This document shows, piece by piece, positions 15,754 through 23,664 of a stretch of DNA of 64,000 bases (the first letter of the stretch is position 1; each line of letters opens with the position of its first letter). Under the pieces are notes generated by a model. That model did no database searches, was not told the origin of the DNA, and saw only the letters and a list, made by a program, of their open reading frames with translations. Source of the DNA: Nocardioides sediminis (GTDB lineage Bacteria > Actinomycetota > Actinomycetes > Propionibacteriales > Nocardioidaceae); NCBI RefSeq assembly GCF_003047295.1, contig NZ_PZYZ01000010.1:1-64000 (forward strand). The letters run 5' to 3'. The position numbers and the translations under genes were made by a program.

Positions 15754-17163
15754 TCAGTCTAGGGGACGCAGGCGGGGCCGGTCGTCGTTCGTCACGCGCA
15801 GGGTGCGCAGGGCGCCCCACACCGTGCCCTCGGCGATCACGCGCAGCCCGTCGACCATCTGCGGGGTGCCCCGGTCGGGCCGGTCGGACGCTCCGGGCTC
15901 CCGCGGCACCACGGCCACCTCGAACCCGAGCCGGGCGGCCTCGGCCAGACGCTGGGGCAGGTCGCGCACCCGGCGCAGCTCGCCGGCGAGCCCGATCTCG
16001 CCCATCGCCACGACCCCCTTGGGCGGGGCGATCCCGTTGGTGGCGCTGGCGACCGAGACGGCGATCGCCAGGTCGGTGGCCGGCTCGGTGAGCCGCGCGC
16101 CGCCCACGGTCGAGGCGAACACGTCGGAGGCGTGCAGCCGGATGCCGGCGTGCTGCTGGAGCACGGCCAGGATCATCGCGACCCGGGAGGAGTCGACGCC
16201 CGACGTCGTACGCCGCGGGCGCTCGAGCGGGGAGGCGGTGACGAGCGCCTGCACCTCCGCGAGCAGCGGGCGCCGCCCCTCCATCGTCACCGCCACGCAG
16301 GTCCCGGGCACCTGCTGGCTGTGGTGCTCGACGAAGAGCCCGGTGGGGTCGGTGACGGCGGTGATGCCACCGGCGGCGAGGTCGAAGCAGCCGACCTCGT
16401 CGACGGGGCCGAACCGGTTCTTCATCGCCCGGACCATGCGGAAGCGGGAGTTGCGGTCGCCCTCGAAGTTGAGCACCACGTCGACGAGGTGCTCGAGCAC
16501 CCGGGGACCGGCGATCGAGCCGTCCTTGGTGACGTGGCCGACGATGACCGTGGTGATGTTGCGGGTCTTGGCCACCCGCACGAGGGCGGCGGCGACCTCC
16601 TTGACCTGGGTGACGCCGCCCGGCACGCCCTCGACGCCCGAGGCCGCGATGGTCTGGATCGAGTCGATCACGAGCAGGGTGGGTCGCACCTGCTCGATGT
16701 GGCTGAGCACCGCGCCGAGGTCGGTCTCGGCCGCGAGGTAGAGCTCGTCGTGGACGCCGCCCGTGCGGTCGGCGCGCAGCCGCACCTGGGAGGCGGACTC
16801 CTCACCGGTCACGTAGAGCGTCCGGGTGCGCACCCGGGCGGTCTGGGCGGCGACCTCGAGCAGCAGGGTGCTCTTGCCGACGCCGGGCTCACCGGCCAGG
16901 AGGATGGCCGCGCCGGGCACCAGCCCGCCGCCCAGCACGCGGTCGAGCTCGGGCACCCCGGAGGTCCGGAACGTGGAGTCCTCGACCGACACCTGGCCGA
17001 TGGGGACCGCCGGGCTGGTCACCGGCGTGGCCGCCGCCCGGACGGTCGGCGCGGCCGCCTCGGCGACCGATCCCCAGGCCTGGCACTCGCCGCACCGGCC
17101 CACCCACTTGCCGGTCTCCCAGCCGCACTCCGAACACCGGTAGGCGGCACGCTGTCTGCTCAT
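15754..17163 (-). CDS. radA: DNA repair protein RadA (Sms)
   Basis: RadA is a RecA-related ATPase that promotes branch migration during recombinational repair. The 469-aa protein has an N-terminal zinc finger (CSECGWETGKWVGRCGEC, two CxxC pairs), Walker A GEPGVGKST, Walker B LLVIDSI, the RadA-specific KNRFG motif and a C-terminal Lon-protease-like domain. I chose ATG 17163, which gives the usual start just before the zinc finger and has TACGGT 7 bases upstream. It is divergent from the LacI-type regulator gene and followed by disA. Confidence 0.96.
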   Translation of the reverse strand: MSRQRAAYRCSECGWETGKWVGRCGECQAWGSVAEAAAPTVRAAATPVTSPAVPIGQVSVEDSTFRTSGVPELDRVLGGGLVPGAAILLAGEPGVGKSTLLLEVAAQTARVRTRTLYVTGEESASQVRLRADRTGGVHDELYLAAETDLGAVLSHIEQVRPTLLVIDSIQTIAASGVEGVPGGVTQVKEVAAALVRVAKTRNITTVIVGHVTKDGSIAGPRVLEHLVDVVLNFEGDRNSRFRMVRAMKNRFGPVDEVGCFDLAAGGITAVTDPTGLFVEHHSQQVPGTCVAVTMEGRRPLLAEVQALVTASPLERPRRTTSGVDSSRVAMILAVLQQHAGIRLHASDVFASTVGGARLTEPATDLAIAVSVASATNGIAPPKGVVAMGEIGLAGELRRVRDLPQRLAEAARLGFEVAVVPREPGASDRPDRGTPQMVDGLRVIAEGTVWGALRTLRVTNDDRPRLRPLD

Positions 17164-17170
17164 GGTCGGC

Positions 17171-17176
17171 ACCGTA
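17171..17176 (-). promoter_or_regulatory. radA -10 hexamer TACGGT
   Basis: TACGGT lies 7 bases before the radA ATG, implying a leaderless mRNA. Confidence 0.5.
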
Positions 17177-17199
17177 GGCGAGAGCACCGACGACGCGGT

Positions 17200-17205
17200 T
17201 ATGCT
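17200..17205 (+). promoter_or_regulatory. Candidate -10 (TATGCT) for the LacI-family gene
   Basis: TATGCT lies 32 bases before the ATG at 17238, which has its own ribosome-binding site AAGGGGGA (17225-17232). This is one of the few leadered promoters in the window. Confidence 0.45.
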
Positions 17206-17237
17206 GCCGGTGCTTGGAACGATCAAGGGGGACCGAG

Positions 17238-18308
17238 ATGTCGCGACCGGAGTCCCGGCTGGGTGCGCACCTGCCGGTGTCGCCGCCGACGCTGGCGGAC
17301 GTGGCCGAGCGCGCCGGGGTGAGCCGCCAGACGGTGTCCAACGCCGTCAACAACCCCGACCTGCTGCGCCCGGGGACCCTCGAGCGGGTCCGCCAGGCGA
17401 TCGAGGAGATGGGCTACTCGCCCAACCGTGCGGCCCGCAACCTGCGGACCCGCACCTCCCAGCTGATAGGCCTGCGGGTCTCCCCGGTCCAGGAGGGCAC
17501 CGCCAACGCGATGATGGACCGCTTCGTCCACACGCTGGTGGAGACCTCCGCGCTGGCCGGGCACCACGTGCTGCTGTTCACCGGCGACGACGAGGACCCG
17601 GTGGCCGGCTACGACAACCTGCTCCGGTCCACGGCCGTCGACGCCTTCGTCGTCACCGACACCTACCTCGGCAACCCGCAGGCCGCGTGGCTCGCCGCCC
17701 AGCGGGCCCCGTTCGTGGCGTTCGGTCGTCCCTGGGACCGCGCGAGCGCCCGTCACCCCTGGGTCGACGTCGACGGGGCCGCCGGCACCCGGCTCGCGAC
17801 CGAGCACCTCGTCGAGCAGGGCCACACCCGCATCGCCTGGATCGGCTGGCGCAAGGACTCGCCCATCGGCGAGGACCGCCGCTCCGGCTGGCTCACCACC
17901 ATGCACGAGCACGGCCTGTCCACCACCGGCCTCGCCAGCCGGGTCGAGGACACCGTGCAGTCCGGCGGCGAGGCGGCGGCCGTGCTGCTCGACGAGTCGG
18001 CGCCGACCGCCTTCGTGTGCGCCTCGGACACCCTCGCCATGGGCGTCCTGCACACCCTGTGGCTCCGCCAGCTCGCGCCGGGCCGCGACATCGCGGTGGT
18101 CGGCTTCGACGACTCCCAGGTCGCGCAGGTCTACCCCGTGGGCCTGACCTCGGTGCGCCAGCCCCTCGAGGACGTCGCGGTCGAGATCGTCCGGGCGCTG
18201 CAGAGCCTGCTGTCGCACCAGCCGACCCCCGAGGACGGCGTCCTCCTCACGCCGACCCTGGTCGTGCGCGAGTCATCGGCCCGGCCCGAGGCCGACGTCC
18301 CTGCGTGA
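17238..18308 (+). CDS. LacI-family transcriptional regulator
   Basis: The 356-aa protein has the LacI helix-turn-helix at about residues 18-42 (TLADVAERAGVSRQTVSNAVN), the hinge region, and a periplasmic-binding-protein-like ligand domain with the usual AFVCASDTLAMG and VGFDDSQVA motifs. By family it represses carbohydrate uptake or catabolic genes and responds to a sugar. No sugar transporter or catabolic gene adjoins it, so its targets lie elsewhere or it acts globally. ATG 17238 is chosen over a TTG 8 codons upstream because of the AAGGGGGA site. Confidence 0.93.
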   Translation: MSRPESRLGAHLPVSPPTLADVAERAGVSRQTVSNAVNNPDLLRPGTLERVRQAIEEMGYSPNRAARNLRTRTSQLIGLRVSPVQEGTANAMMDRFVHTLVETSALAGHHVLLFTGDDEDPVAGYDNLLRSTAVDAFVVTDTYLGNPQAAWLAAQRAPFVAFGRPWDRASARHPWVDVDGAAGTRLATEHLVEQGHTRIAWIGWRKDSPIGEDRRSGWLTTMHEHGLSTTGLASRVEDTVQSGGEAAAVLLDESAPTAFVCASDTLAMGVLHTLWLRQLAPGRDIAVVGFDDSQVAQVYPVGLTSVRQPLEDVAVEIVRALQSLLSHQPTPEDGVLLTPTLVVRESSARPEADVPA

Positions 18309-18317
18309 GGACGAGGC

Positions 18318-19022
18318 TCAGTACTCCCGCCACCACAGGTTGACCGCGTAGTCGACCTCGGTGCCCTCGTGCGTCGCCAGCACCCGGTCCGCGACCTCCG
18401 GCGTGAGCTCGATCCGCACCACCGCCTCGAGGTCGGCGCGGGAGGCGAAGGACCAGCCCATGTCGATCGGCACGCGGGTCCAGCCGCGCTGGGACCAGAA
18501 CCTCTCGACCTCGTCCGGGTCGACCGTCGGGTAGCCGAGGCGGAACCACGCCCCGAACGTCGAGCGGGTGGCGTCGTTGTCGATGACGAACGCGGTGCCG
18601 CCGCGGCGTACGACCCGGTCCAGCTCGGCCAGCCCCGGCTCGCAGCCGGGCCCGAAGAAGTAGGCCCACCGGGCCTGCACGACGTCCACCGACGCGTCGG
18701 GGAGCGGGACGGCCTGCGCGGTGCCTTGGAGCACCTCGACGTTCGCGAGCCTCCTCGTACGACGCCGCGCCAGCGCCGCGAGGGACCCGTGCGGCTCGAC
18801 GCCCACGACCGCCCGCGCGCGCTCGGCCCAGCGCGGGAGGTGGAAGCCGGTCCCGCAGCCGACGTCGAGGAAGACCCGGTCGTCCCAGGGCGCGATCGAC
18901 CTCATGGCGGCGTCGATGCGGCCGTGCGGGTCCGCGGCGCGGTTCTCGAGCTCGTAGGTCTCCGGGTGGTGCCAGATGTTCGGGCTCGGGGTGGCCCCGT
19001 CGCGCCGAGGAGGTCTGGTCAG
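18318..19022 (-). CDS. Class I SAM-dependent methyltransferase
   Basis: The protein has SAM motif I VFLDVGCGTGF, an acidic residue after motif II (VVGVEPHG), and post-motif elements up to the C-terminal WWREY. An N-terminal NIWHHPETYELENRA segment, recurrent in a small-molecule methyltransferase family, lies before motif I. No ATG, GTG or TTG occurs between the upstream VOC gene's stop and ATG 18905, which would cut off this segment. A CTG at 19022 overlaps the VOC stop as CTGA, mirroring the ATGA/GTGA junctions elsewhere here, and I use it provisionally (234 aa). In-frame GTG codons at 19094 and 19142 lie deep inside the VOC gene. The substrate is unknown. Confidence 0.82.
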   Translation of the reverse strand: MTRPPRRDGATPSPNIWHHPETYELENRAADPHGRIDAAMRSIAPWDDRVFLDVGCGTGFHLPRWAERARAVVGVEPHGSLAALARRRTRRLANVEVLQGTAQAVPLPDASVDVVQARWAYFFGPGCEPGLAELDRVVRRGGTAFVIDNDATRSTFGAWFRLGYPTVDPDEVERFWSQRGWTRVPIDMGWSFASRADLEAVVRIELTPEVADRVLATHEGTEVDYAVNLWWREY

Positions 19023-19657
19023 AGTCGGACGAGCCCGGAGGGCGTCTGGACCTGGACGGCGATGATGCCCGGCGTGCCGTTGGGGGCGACCCACTCGACC
19101 TTGATGTCCTCCAGCGGCGCCTCGACGGTCTCGCCGAGCCACTCGCTGACCCGCTGCGGGTCACCGGCGATCTCGAGCGCGACCAGCGAGAAGCTGCTGT
19201 CGGCGGCGTTGCTCGGGTGCATCTCAGCCGGCGACTCCCACTGGATGAAGAAGGGGAGCTGCGGGTCGGAGAGCAGGCCGTGGACGCCGATCTGGCGCCA
19301 GAGCAGCTCCTCGCCGTTGGGCAGGTGGCGGTTGCCCTTGACCGACTCGCGGCCCAGCCGGGTCTCGACAGCGGTGATGTCGTCGACCGCCACCACCCAG
19401 CCGAGCCAGCCGCCACCGAGGGCGGAACGGGCACGGACGGCCTGCCCGAAGGGGGCCTTGTCGCTCGCAGGGTGGTCCAGCACCTCGACGATCTCGATGT
19501 AGGTGCGGCCGTCCAGCGGCATGATCATGTTGCGGGTCCCGAAGCGCGGGTGCACTCCGCCGTCGATGAAGTCCTTGCCGAGCTGGCCCCCGATGCGCTG
19601 GGCGGTGCTGGCAAGTCCATCCGGTCCGGCTGCGAACGAAAGATGGTCCAGGCGCAT
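19019..19657 (-). CDS. VOC (glyoxalase-like) family protein
   Basis: This 212-aa cytosolic protein fits the glyoxalase-like vicinal-oxygen-chelate type that starts MRLDHLSFAAGP and contains MIMPLDGRTYIEIVEVLDHP and a WLGWVVAVDDI segment. Such proteins bind small metabolites or metals; the reaction cannot be read here. It starts at ATG 19657, which is partly embedded in a perfect inverted repeat (19658-19676) that includes a CACAAT -10-like hexamer, suggesting autoregulation or regulator control. The downstream methyltransferase gene overlaps its stop, so the two are probably one operon. Confidence 0.83.
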   Translation of the reverse strand: MRLDHLSFAAGPDGLASTAQRIGGQLGKDFIDGGVHPRFGTRNMIMPLDGRTYIEIVEVLDHPASDKAPFGQAVRARSALGGGWLGWVVAVDDITAVETRLGRESVKGNRHLPNGEELLWRQIGVHGLLSDPQLPFFIQWESPAEMHPSNAADSSFSLVALEIAGDPQRVSEWLGETVEAPLEDIKVEWVAPNGTPGIIAVQVQTPSGLVRL

Positions 19658-19676
19658 GCGAGCATTGTGTGCTCGC
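19658..19676. promoter_or_regulatory. Inverted repeat at the VOC gene start
   Basis: GCGAGCA and TGCTCGC form a perfect 7-bp inverted repeat with a 5-base centre directly before the ATG. CACAAT, 6 bases before the ATG on the minus strand, falls inside it, so a protein bound here would block transcription. Confidence 0.5.
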
Positions 19677-19725
19677 ACCCTTCGGGGTGCTACATCGGGG
19701 TCAGGTTGTCTTGACGTCGAGGGAT

Positions 19726-19744
19726 CTCGACCCGGTGAGTCGAG
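19726..19744 (-). terminator. Short hairpin after the Cys-rich protein gene
   Basis: CTCGAC and GTCGAG pair around a 7-base loop just beyond the stop at 19747. Weak candidate. Confidence 0.35.
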
Positions 19745-19746
19745 GG

Positions 19747-20508
19747 TCAGCGCGGGTCGGCGGGATGCAGCGCGAGGGCCGACCGGGAGCGCACGTGCGC
19801 GTCGCAGTGCCGCACCAGCTCGGCGTACGCGGCCTCGCCCATCAGCTCGGTCAGCTCGGGCTCGTGGGTGACGTAGACCGGCTCCGGGGCGACGTGGGCC
19901 TCGGTGTTGCCCGAGCAGTACCAGTCGAGGTCGTGCCCGCCCGGCCCCCAGCCGCGCCGGTCGTACTCCCCGATCGACACCTCGGTGTACGACGTCCCGT
20001 CCTGGCGCTCCACGGTGCGGAACGTGCGCCGGATCGGCAGCTGCCAGCAGACGTCCGGCTTGGTCTCGAGCGGGTTGCGGCCCTGCTCGAGCGCCAGCCC
20101 GTGGAGGGCGCAGCCGGCACCCGAGGGGAAGTCGGCGCGGTTGTGGAAGACGCACGCCGACTGGCCGTCGTACTCCACGGCGATCGTCTTGCGCTCGCCC
20201 TCGTCGTCCGCCTCCGCCCAGCCCTCGGTGAGCACGGTGCGCTGCGGGTGGAACTGCCACTGCTCCGGCGTGAGCTGCGCGACGTACGACGCGACGCGCT
20301 GCTCGTCGTCGGCGTCGCTGAAGTGGGCGCCCAGGGTGCAGCAGCCGACGTCGGGGGAGTCGGCGTAGATGCCCCGGCAGCCCTGGCCGAAGATGCAGGT
20401 GTAGCCCGACGTCAGCCAGGTGAGGTCGCAGCGGAAGACCTGCTCCTCGTCGGCCGGGTCGACGAACTCGACGAACGCACGGGGAAACACCAGGTCGACT
20501 TCGGGCAC
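19747..20508 (-). CDS. Conserved Cys-rich protein next to ppx
   Basis: This 253-aa soluble protein has a cysteine-dense N-terminal part (RCDLTW...YTC...GCRGIY...GCC, about residues 27-57) and further cysteines in SACVF, GCALHG, DVCWQLP and YCSGN. The pattern suggests an Fe-S cluster or zinc site of the YkgJ-like cysteine-cluster kind, but the function is not known to me. The equivalent M. tuberculosis gene (Rv0495c, from memory) is also divergent from the exopolyphosphatase gene. The start is GTG 20508, with TAGGCT 6 bases upstream; the intergenic space to ppx is only 25 bases and holds both promoters. Confidence 0.85.
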   Translation of the reverse strand: MPEVDLVFPRAFVEFVDPADEEQVFRCDLTWLTSGYTCIFGQGCRGIYADSPDVGCCTLGAHFSDADDEQRVASYVAQLTPEQWQFHPQRTVLTEGWAEADDEGERKTIAVEYDGQSACVFHNRADFPSGAGCALHGLALEQGRNPLETKPDVCWQLPIRRTFRTVERQDGTSYTEVSIGEYDRRGWGPGGHDLDWYCSGNTEAHVAPEPVYVTHEPELTELMGEAAYAELVRHCDAHVRSRSALALHPADPR

Positions 20509-20514
20509 TGGGCA

Positions 20515-20520
20515 AGCCTA
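20515..20520 (-). promoter_or_regulatory. -10 hexamer TAGGCT, back-to-back promoter
   Basis: TAGGCT on the minus strand lies 6 bases before the GTG of the Cys-rich gene and one base from the opposing -10 at 20522. Confidence 0.6.
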
Positions 20521-20521
20521 G

Positions 20522-20527
20522 TAGTTT
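20522..20527 (+). promoter_or_regulatory. -10 hexamer TAGTTT, back-to-back promoter
   Basis: TAGTTT lies 6 bases before the ppx ATG. The two opposing -10 hexamers are adjacent, so the polymerases must compete for the site. Confidence 0.6.
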
Positions 20528-20533
20528 GGGCCC

Positions 20534-21508
20534 ATGCGCCTGGGCGTCCTCGACATCGGCTCCAACACGGGTCACCTGCTCGTGGTGGACGCGCACGGGG
20601 GAGCGGCCCCGCTGCCGGCGTTCTCGCACAAGCAGCCGCTGCGCCTTGCCGAGCACCTCGACGAGAACGGTGCGGTCTCGCAGGCGGGGATCGACGCCCT
20701 GACGCGGTTCTGCGAGGAGGCCCTCACCGTCGCCGAGGACAAGGGCTGCGAGGAGATGCTCGGCTTCGCCACCTCCGCGGTGCGCGACGCGGTCAACTCC
20801 GACGAGGTGCTGGCGCACGTCAACGACGTCACCGACGTCGACCTCTCCGTCCTGTCCGGTGAGGACGAGGCGCGGCTGACCTTCCTCGCCGTACGCCGCT
20901 GGTTCGGCTGGTCGGCCGGCCGGCTGGCGGTCTTCGACATCGGCGGCGGCTCGCTGGAGGTCGCCGGCGGCTCCGACGAGGCTCCCGACGTGGCCTGGTC
21001 GATGCCCCTCGGCGCGGCGCGCCTCGCGCGCGACTGGTTCGGTGGCGCCCGCCCCGACGACGAGGCGATCCGCAGGCTGCGCCGCCAGATCCGCGCCGAC
21101 ATCGCCCGCGACGCCGGCCACCTGATGCGTCCCGGCGCCCCCGACCGCGCGGCCGCGACGTCCAAGACGTTCCGCTCGCTGGCCCGCATCTGCGGCGCGG
21201 CCCCCAGCGGCGACGGCCCGCTCGTGCCGCGCAGCCTCGAGCTCGCCACCCTCTCGCAGTGGATCCCCAAGCTCATCGCCCTCGGCCCGGACGAGCTGGC
21301 CGCCCTGCCCGGCGTGTCCCCGAGCCGCACGCACCAGATCGTCCCGGGTGCCCTGGTCGCCGAGGCGTGCATGGACATCTTCGGCCTCGAGGCCCTCGAG
21401 ATCTGCCCGTGGGCGCTGCGCGAGGGCGTCATCCTCGAGCGCCTCGACCAGCTGTCCGTCGTGACCCGGCCGCCCACCCGGCCCACGATCCGGAACGGCG
21501 CGCCGTGA
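20534..21508 (+). CDS. Ppx/GppA-family phosphatase
   Basis: This 324-aa enzyme has the ASKHA fold: phosphate loop 1 DIGSNTGHLLVVDAHGG at residues 6-22, the GEDEARLTF segment and phosphate loop 2 FDIGGGSLEVAGG. Members hydrolyse polyphosphate and/or pppGpp. The short length (no extra C-terminal HD-like domain) matches the actinobacterial Rv0496 type (from memory). It starts at ATG 20534 on a leaderless promoter and overlaps the downstream isomerase gene by GTGA. Confidence 0.93.
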   Translation: MRLGVLDIGSNTGHLLVVDAHGGAAPLPAFSHKQPLRLAEHLDENGAVSQAGIDALTRFCEEALTVAEDKGCEEMLGFATSAVRDAVNSDEVLAHVNDVTDVDLSVLSGEDEARLTFLAVRRWFGWSAGRLAVFDIGGGSLEVAGGSDEAPDVAWSMPLGAARLARDWFGGARPDDEAIRRLRRQIRADIARDAGHLMRPGAPDRAAATSKTFRSLARICGAAPSGDGPLVPRSLELATLSQWIPKLIALGPDELAALPGVSPSRTHQIVPGALVAEACMDIFGLEALEICPWALREGVILERLDQLSVVTRPPTRPTIRNGAP

Positions 21509-22293
21509 CCCTCGTCGCGCTCTCCACGGCCTCGGTCTACCCCGAGTCGACCGCCCACGCCTTCGCGTGGGCCGCCCAGCTGGGCTACGACGCCGTCGAG
21601 GTGATGGTGGGCGTCGACTCGCTCTCGCAGCAGACCGCCGCGCTCCAGCAGCTCTCCGAGCACCACGAGATGCCGATCTGCGCGATCCACTCGCCGTGCC
21701 TGCTCTGGACCCAGCGGGTCTGGGGCACCGAGCCGTGGGGCAAGCTCGAGCGCTCCGCGGAGCTGGCGGTCGCCGTCGGTGCCGACGTCGTCGTGGTGCA
21801 CCCGCCGTTCCGCTGGCAGAAGGAGTACGCCGCCGGCTTCGTCGACGGGATCGCCGCCCTGGAGGAGTCGACCGGCATCGCCTTCGCCGTCGAGAACATG
21901 TACCCGTGGAGGGCCTCGTCGCGCCGGGGCATGGAGATGTACCTCCCCGGCTGGGACCCCAGCGACCAGGAGTACGCCAACACCACCATCGACCTCTCGC
22001 ACGCCGCCATCGCCCGCAGCGACGTGGTCGCGATGGCCGAGCGGCTCGGCGACCGGCTGCGGCACGTGCACCTCACCGACGGCAGCGGCTCGGCCAAGGA
22101 CGAGCACCTGGTACCCGGTCGCGGGGGCATGCGCGCGGAGGAGTTCCTCACCCATCTGGCCGGCCGCGACTTCGCCGGCCACATCGTGCTGGAGATCAAC
22201 ACCCGCCGCTGCTCCACCCGCGCGGAGCGCGAGGCCGACCTGCGGGAGTCGCTGGAGTTCGCCCGCGAGCACTTCGCGGTCCCGGCGCGCTGA
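21505..22293 (+). CDS. Sugar phosphate isomerase/epimerase-like TIM-barrel protein
   Basis: The 262-aa protein has the xylose-isomerase-like TIM-barrel pattern of AP endonuclease 2-type enzymes: HSPCLLW, VVVHPPFRWQ, a metal-ligand Glu in AVENMYP, TIDLSHAA, HVHLTDG and a late EINTRR. These residues form the usual divalent metal site. The actual substrate is unknown. GTG 21505 overlaps the ppx stop, indicating translational coupling with the phosphatase gene, an arrangement conserved around Rv0496-Rv0498 in M. tuberculosis (from memory). Confidence 0.88.
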   Translation: MTLVALSTASVYPESTAHAFAWAAQLGYDAVEVMVGVDSLSQQTAALQQLSEHHEMPICAIHSPCLLWTQRVWGTEPWGKLERSAELAVAVGADVVVVHPPFRWQKEYAAGFVDGIAALEESTGIAFAVENMYPWRASSRRGMEMYLPGWDPSDQEYANTTIDLSHAAIARSDVVAMAERLGDRLRHVHLTDGSGSAKDEHLVPGRGGMRAEEFLTHLAGRDFAGHIVLEINTRRCSTRAEREADLRESLEFAREHFAVPAR

Positions 22294-22312
22294 CCGCGTC
22301 GGGCGGGCGTCG

Positions 22313-22318
22313 TACCCT
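22313..22318 (+). promoter_or_regulatory. -10 hexamer TACCCT for the TetR gene
   Basis: TACCCT lies 7 bases before the ATG at 22326, a leaderless arrangement. Confidence 0.5.
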
Positions 22319-22325
22319 CCGTCGC

Positions 22326-22919
22326 ATGACCCGCCCCTCCCGCGGCCGCCGCCCGGGCGCCCCGGACACCCGTGCCGCCGTGCTCGGCGCGGCCCGCGCG
22401 TCCTTCGCGGCCAAGGGCTTCGGCGGTACGACGATCCGTGCGGTCGCCGCCGACGCCGGCGTCGACCCGGCGCTGGTGCACCACTACTTCGGCACCAAGG
22501 ACGACCTCTTCCTCGCGGCCATGGAGCTGCCCGTGGACCCCCGCCGGGTGATCGAGCCCGTAGTGGAGGGCCCGGTCGAGGAGGCCGCCGAGCGCTTCCT
22601 GCGGGCCTTCCTGTCGGTCTGGGACGACCCGCAGGTGCAGCCGGCCCTGCTCGCGGTGGCCCGTGCCGTCATGGACCCGGCCACGCACCGGCTGCTCAGC
22701 GAGGGGTTCCTGCCGGTGGTGATCGAGCCGGTCGGCATCGCGCTGGGCATCGACCGGCCCCAGCACCGGATGGCCCTGGTCGCCAGCCAGGTGATGGGGC
22801 TGATCCTGATGCGCTACGTGATGAGGATCGAGCCGGTCGCCTCGCTCACCAGCGAGCAGGTCGTCGCGACGTACGGACCGACGCTCCAGCGCTACCTCAC
22901 CGGGGAGATACCCGACTGA
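22326..22919 (+). CDS. TetR-family transcriptional regulator
   Basis: The 197-aa protein has a TetR N-terminal helix-turn-helix at about residues 18-60 (AARASFAAKGFGG through DPALVHHYFGTKDDLF) and an all-helical ligand domain. It sits 40 bases upstream of an ABC exporter pair on the same strand, so it most likely represses that exporter in response to a toxic compound. A long open frame extends upstream, but the ATG at 22326 is favoured by the TACCCT -10 and by the usual N-terminal length. Confidence 0.93.
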   Translation: MTRPSRGRRPGAPDTRAAVLGAARASFAAKGFGGTTIRAVAADAGVDPALVHHYFGTKDDLFLAAMELPVDPRRVIEPVVEGPVEEAAERFLRAFLSVWDDPQVQPALLAVARAVMDPATHRLLSEGFLPVVIEPVGIALGIDRPQHRMALVASQVMGLILMRYVMRIEPVASLTSEQVVATYGPTLQRYLTGEIPD

Positions 22920-22946
22920 GTCCTTGCGCCCGAGGGCGAGCGGGAG

Positions 22947-22968
22947 CACAATTCAACACATGATGAAT
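22947..22968 (+). promoter_or_regulatory. ABC exporter promoter with TetR-like operator
   Basis: CACAAT (22947-22952) lies 7 bases before ATG 22960. ATTCAACACATGATGAAT (22951-22968) is an imperfect palindrome (14 of 18 symmetric positions) covering the start codon. It resembles the TTCAACA-type operators of TetR repressors next to ABC exporters. Confidence 0.5.
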
Positions 22969-23664
22969 AACGTCATCGACATCCGCGACCTCGTCGTCGT
23001 GCGTGGCGGTCGCGAGGTGCTCCCGGGGCTCACCTTGGAGGTCGCCGCCGGCGTCACCGGCCTGCTGGGCCCGAGCGGCTGCGGCAAGTCCACGATGCTG
23101 CGCTCCGTCGTCGGTGTGCAGCGGGTCCGGTCCGGCACCGTCGAGGTGCTCGGCCTCCCCGCCGGGGACCGGCGGCTCCGCGACCGGGTCGGCTACGTCA
23201 CCCAGGACGTGAGCGTGTACGACGACCTCTCCGTCGCCGAGAACCTCCGCTTCTTCGCCCGGGTGCTCGGCGTCAAGGGCGACGAGGTCGACGAGGCGAT
23301 CGCCGCCGTGGACCTGACCGACCGTCGTGACCAGGTGGTGGGCAGCCTCAGCGGGGGGCAGCGGAGCCGGGCCAGCCTCGCCGTCGCGCTGCTGGGCGAC
23401 CCGGACGTGCTCGTGCTGGACGAGCCCACCGTCGGGCTCGACCCGGTGCTCAGGCGCGACCTGTGGAGGCTCTTCCACCGGCTGGCCGACCGCGGCAAGG
23501 CGGTCCTCGTGTCCAGCCACGTGATGGACGAGGCCGACCGCTGCGACCGGCTGCTGCTGATGCGCGAGGGCCGGATCATCGCCGACGGCACGCCCGCCGA
23601 GATCCGCGGCAGTGCCCCGGACATCGAGGCGGCCTTCCTGCGGATCGTCGAGGCCGCGGCATGA
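22960..23664 (+). CDS. ABC transporter ATP-binding protein
   Basis: This 234-aa nucleotide-binding subunit has Walker A GPSGCGKST at residues 37-45, a Q-loop region (YVTQD), signature LSGGQRSR, Walker B VLVLDEP and the H-loop SSHV. With the adjacent permease it forms a half-size exporter of the drug/antibiotic efflux type. ATG 22960 (or the adjacent ATG 22963) is supported by a CACAAT -10 at leaderless spacing; an upstream in-frame ATG at 22924 has no ribosome-binding site. The permease start overlaps its stop. Confidence 0.95.
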   Translation: MMNNVIDIRDLVVVRGGREVLPGLTLEVAAGVTGLLGPSGCGKSTMLRSVVGVQRVRSGTVEVLGLPAGDRRLRDRVGYVTQDVSVYDDLSVAENLRFFARVLGVKGDEVDEAIAAVDLTDRRDQVVGSLSGGQRSRASLAVALLGDPDVLVLDEPTVGLDPVLRRDLWRLFHRLADRGKAVLVSSHVMDEADRCDRLLLMREGRIIADGTPAEIRGSAPDIEAAFLRIVEAAA

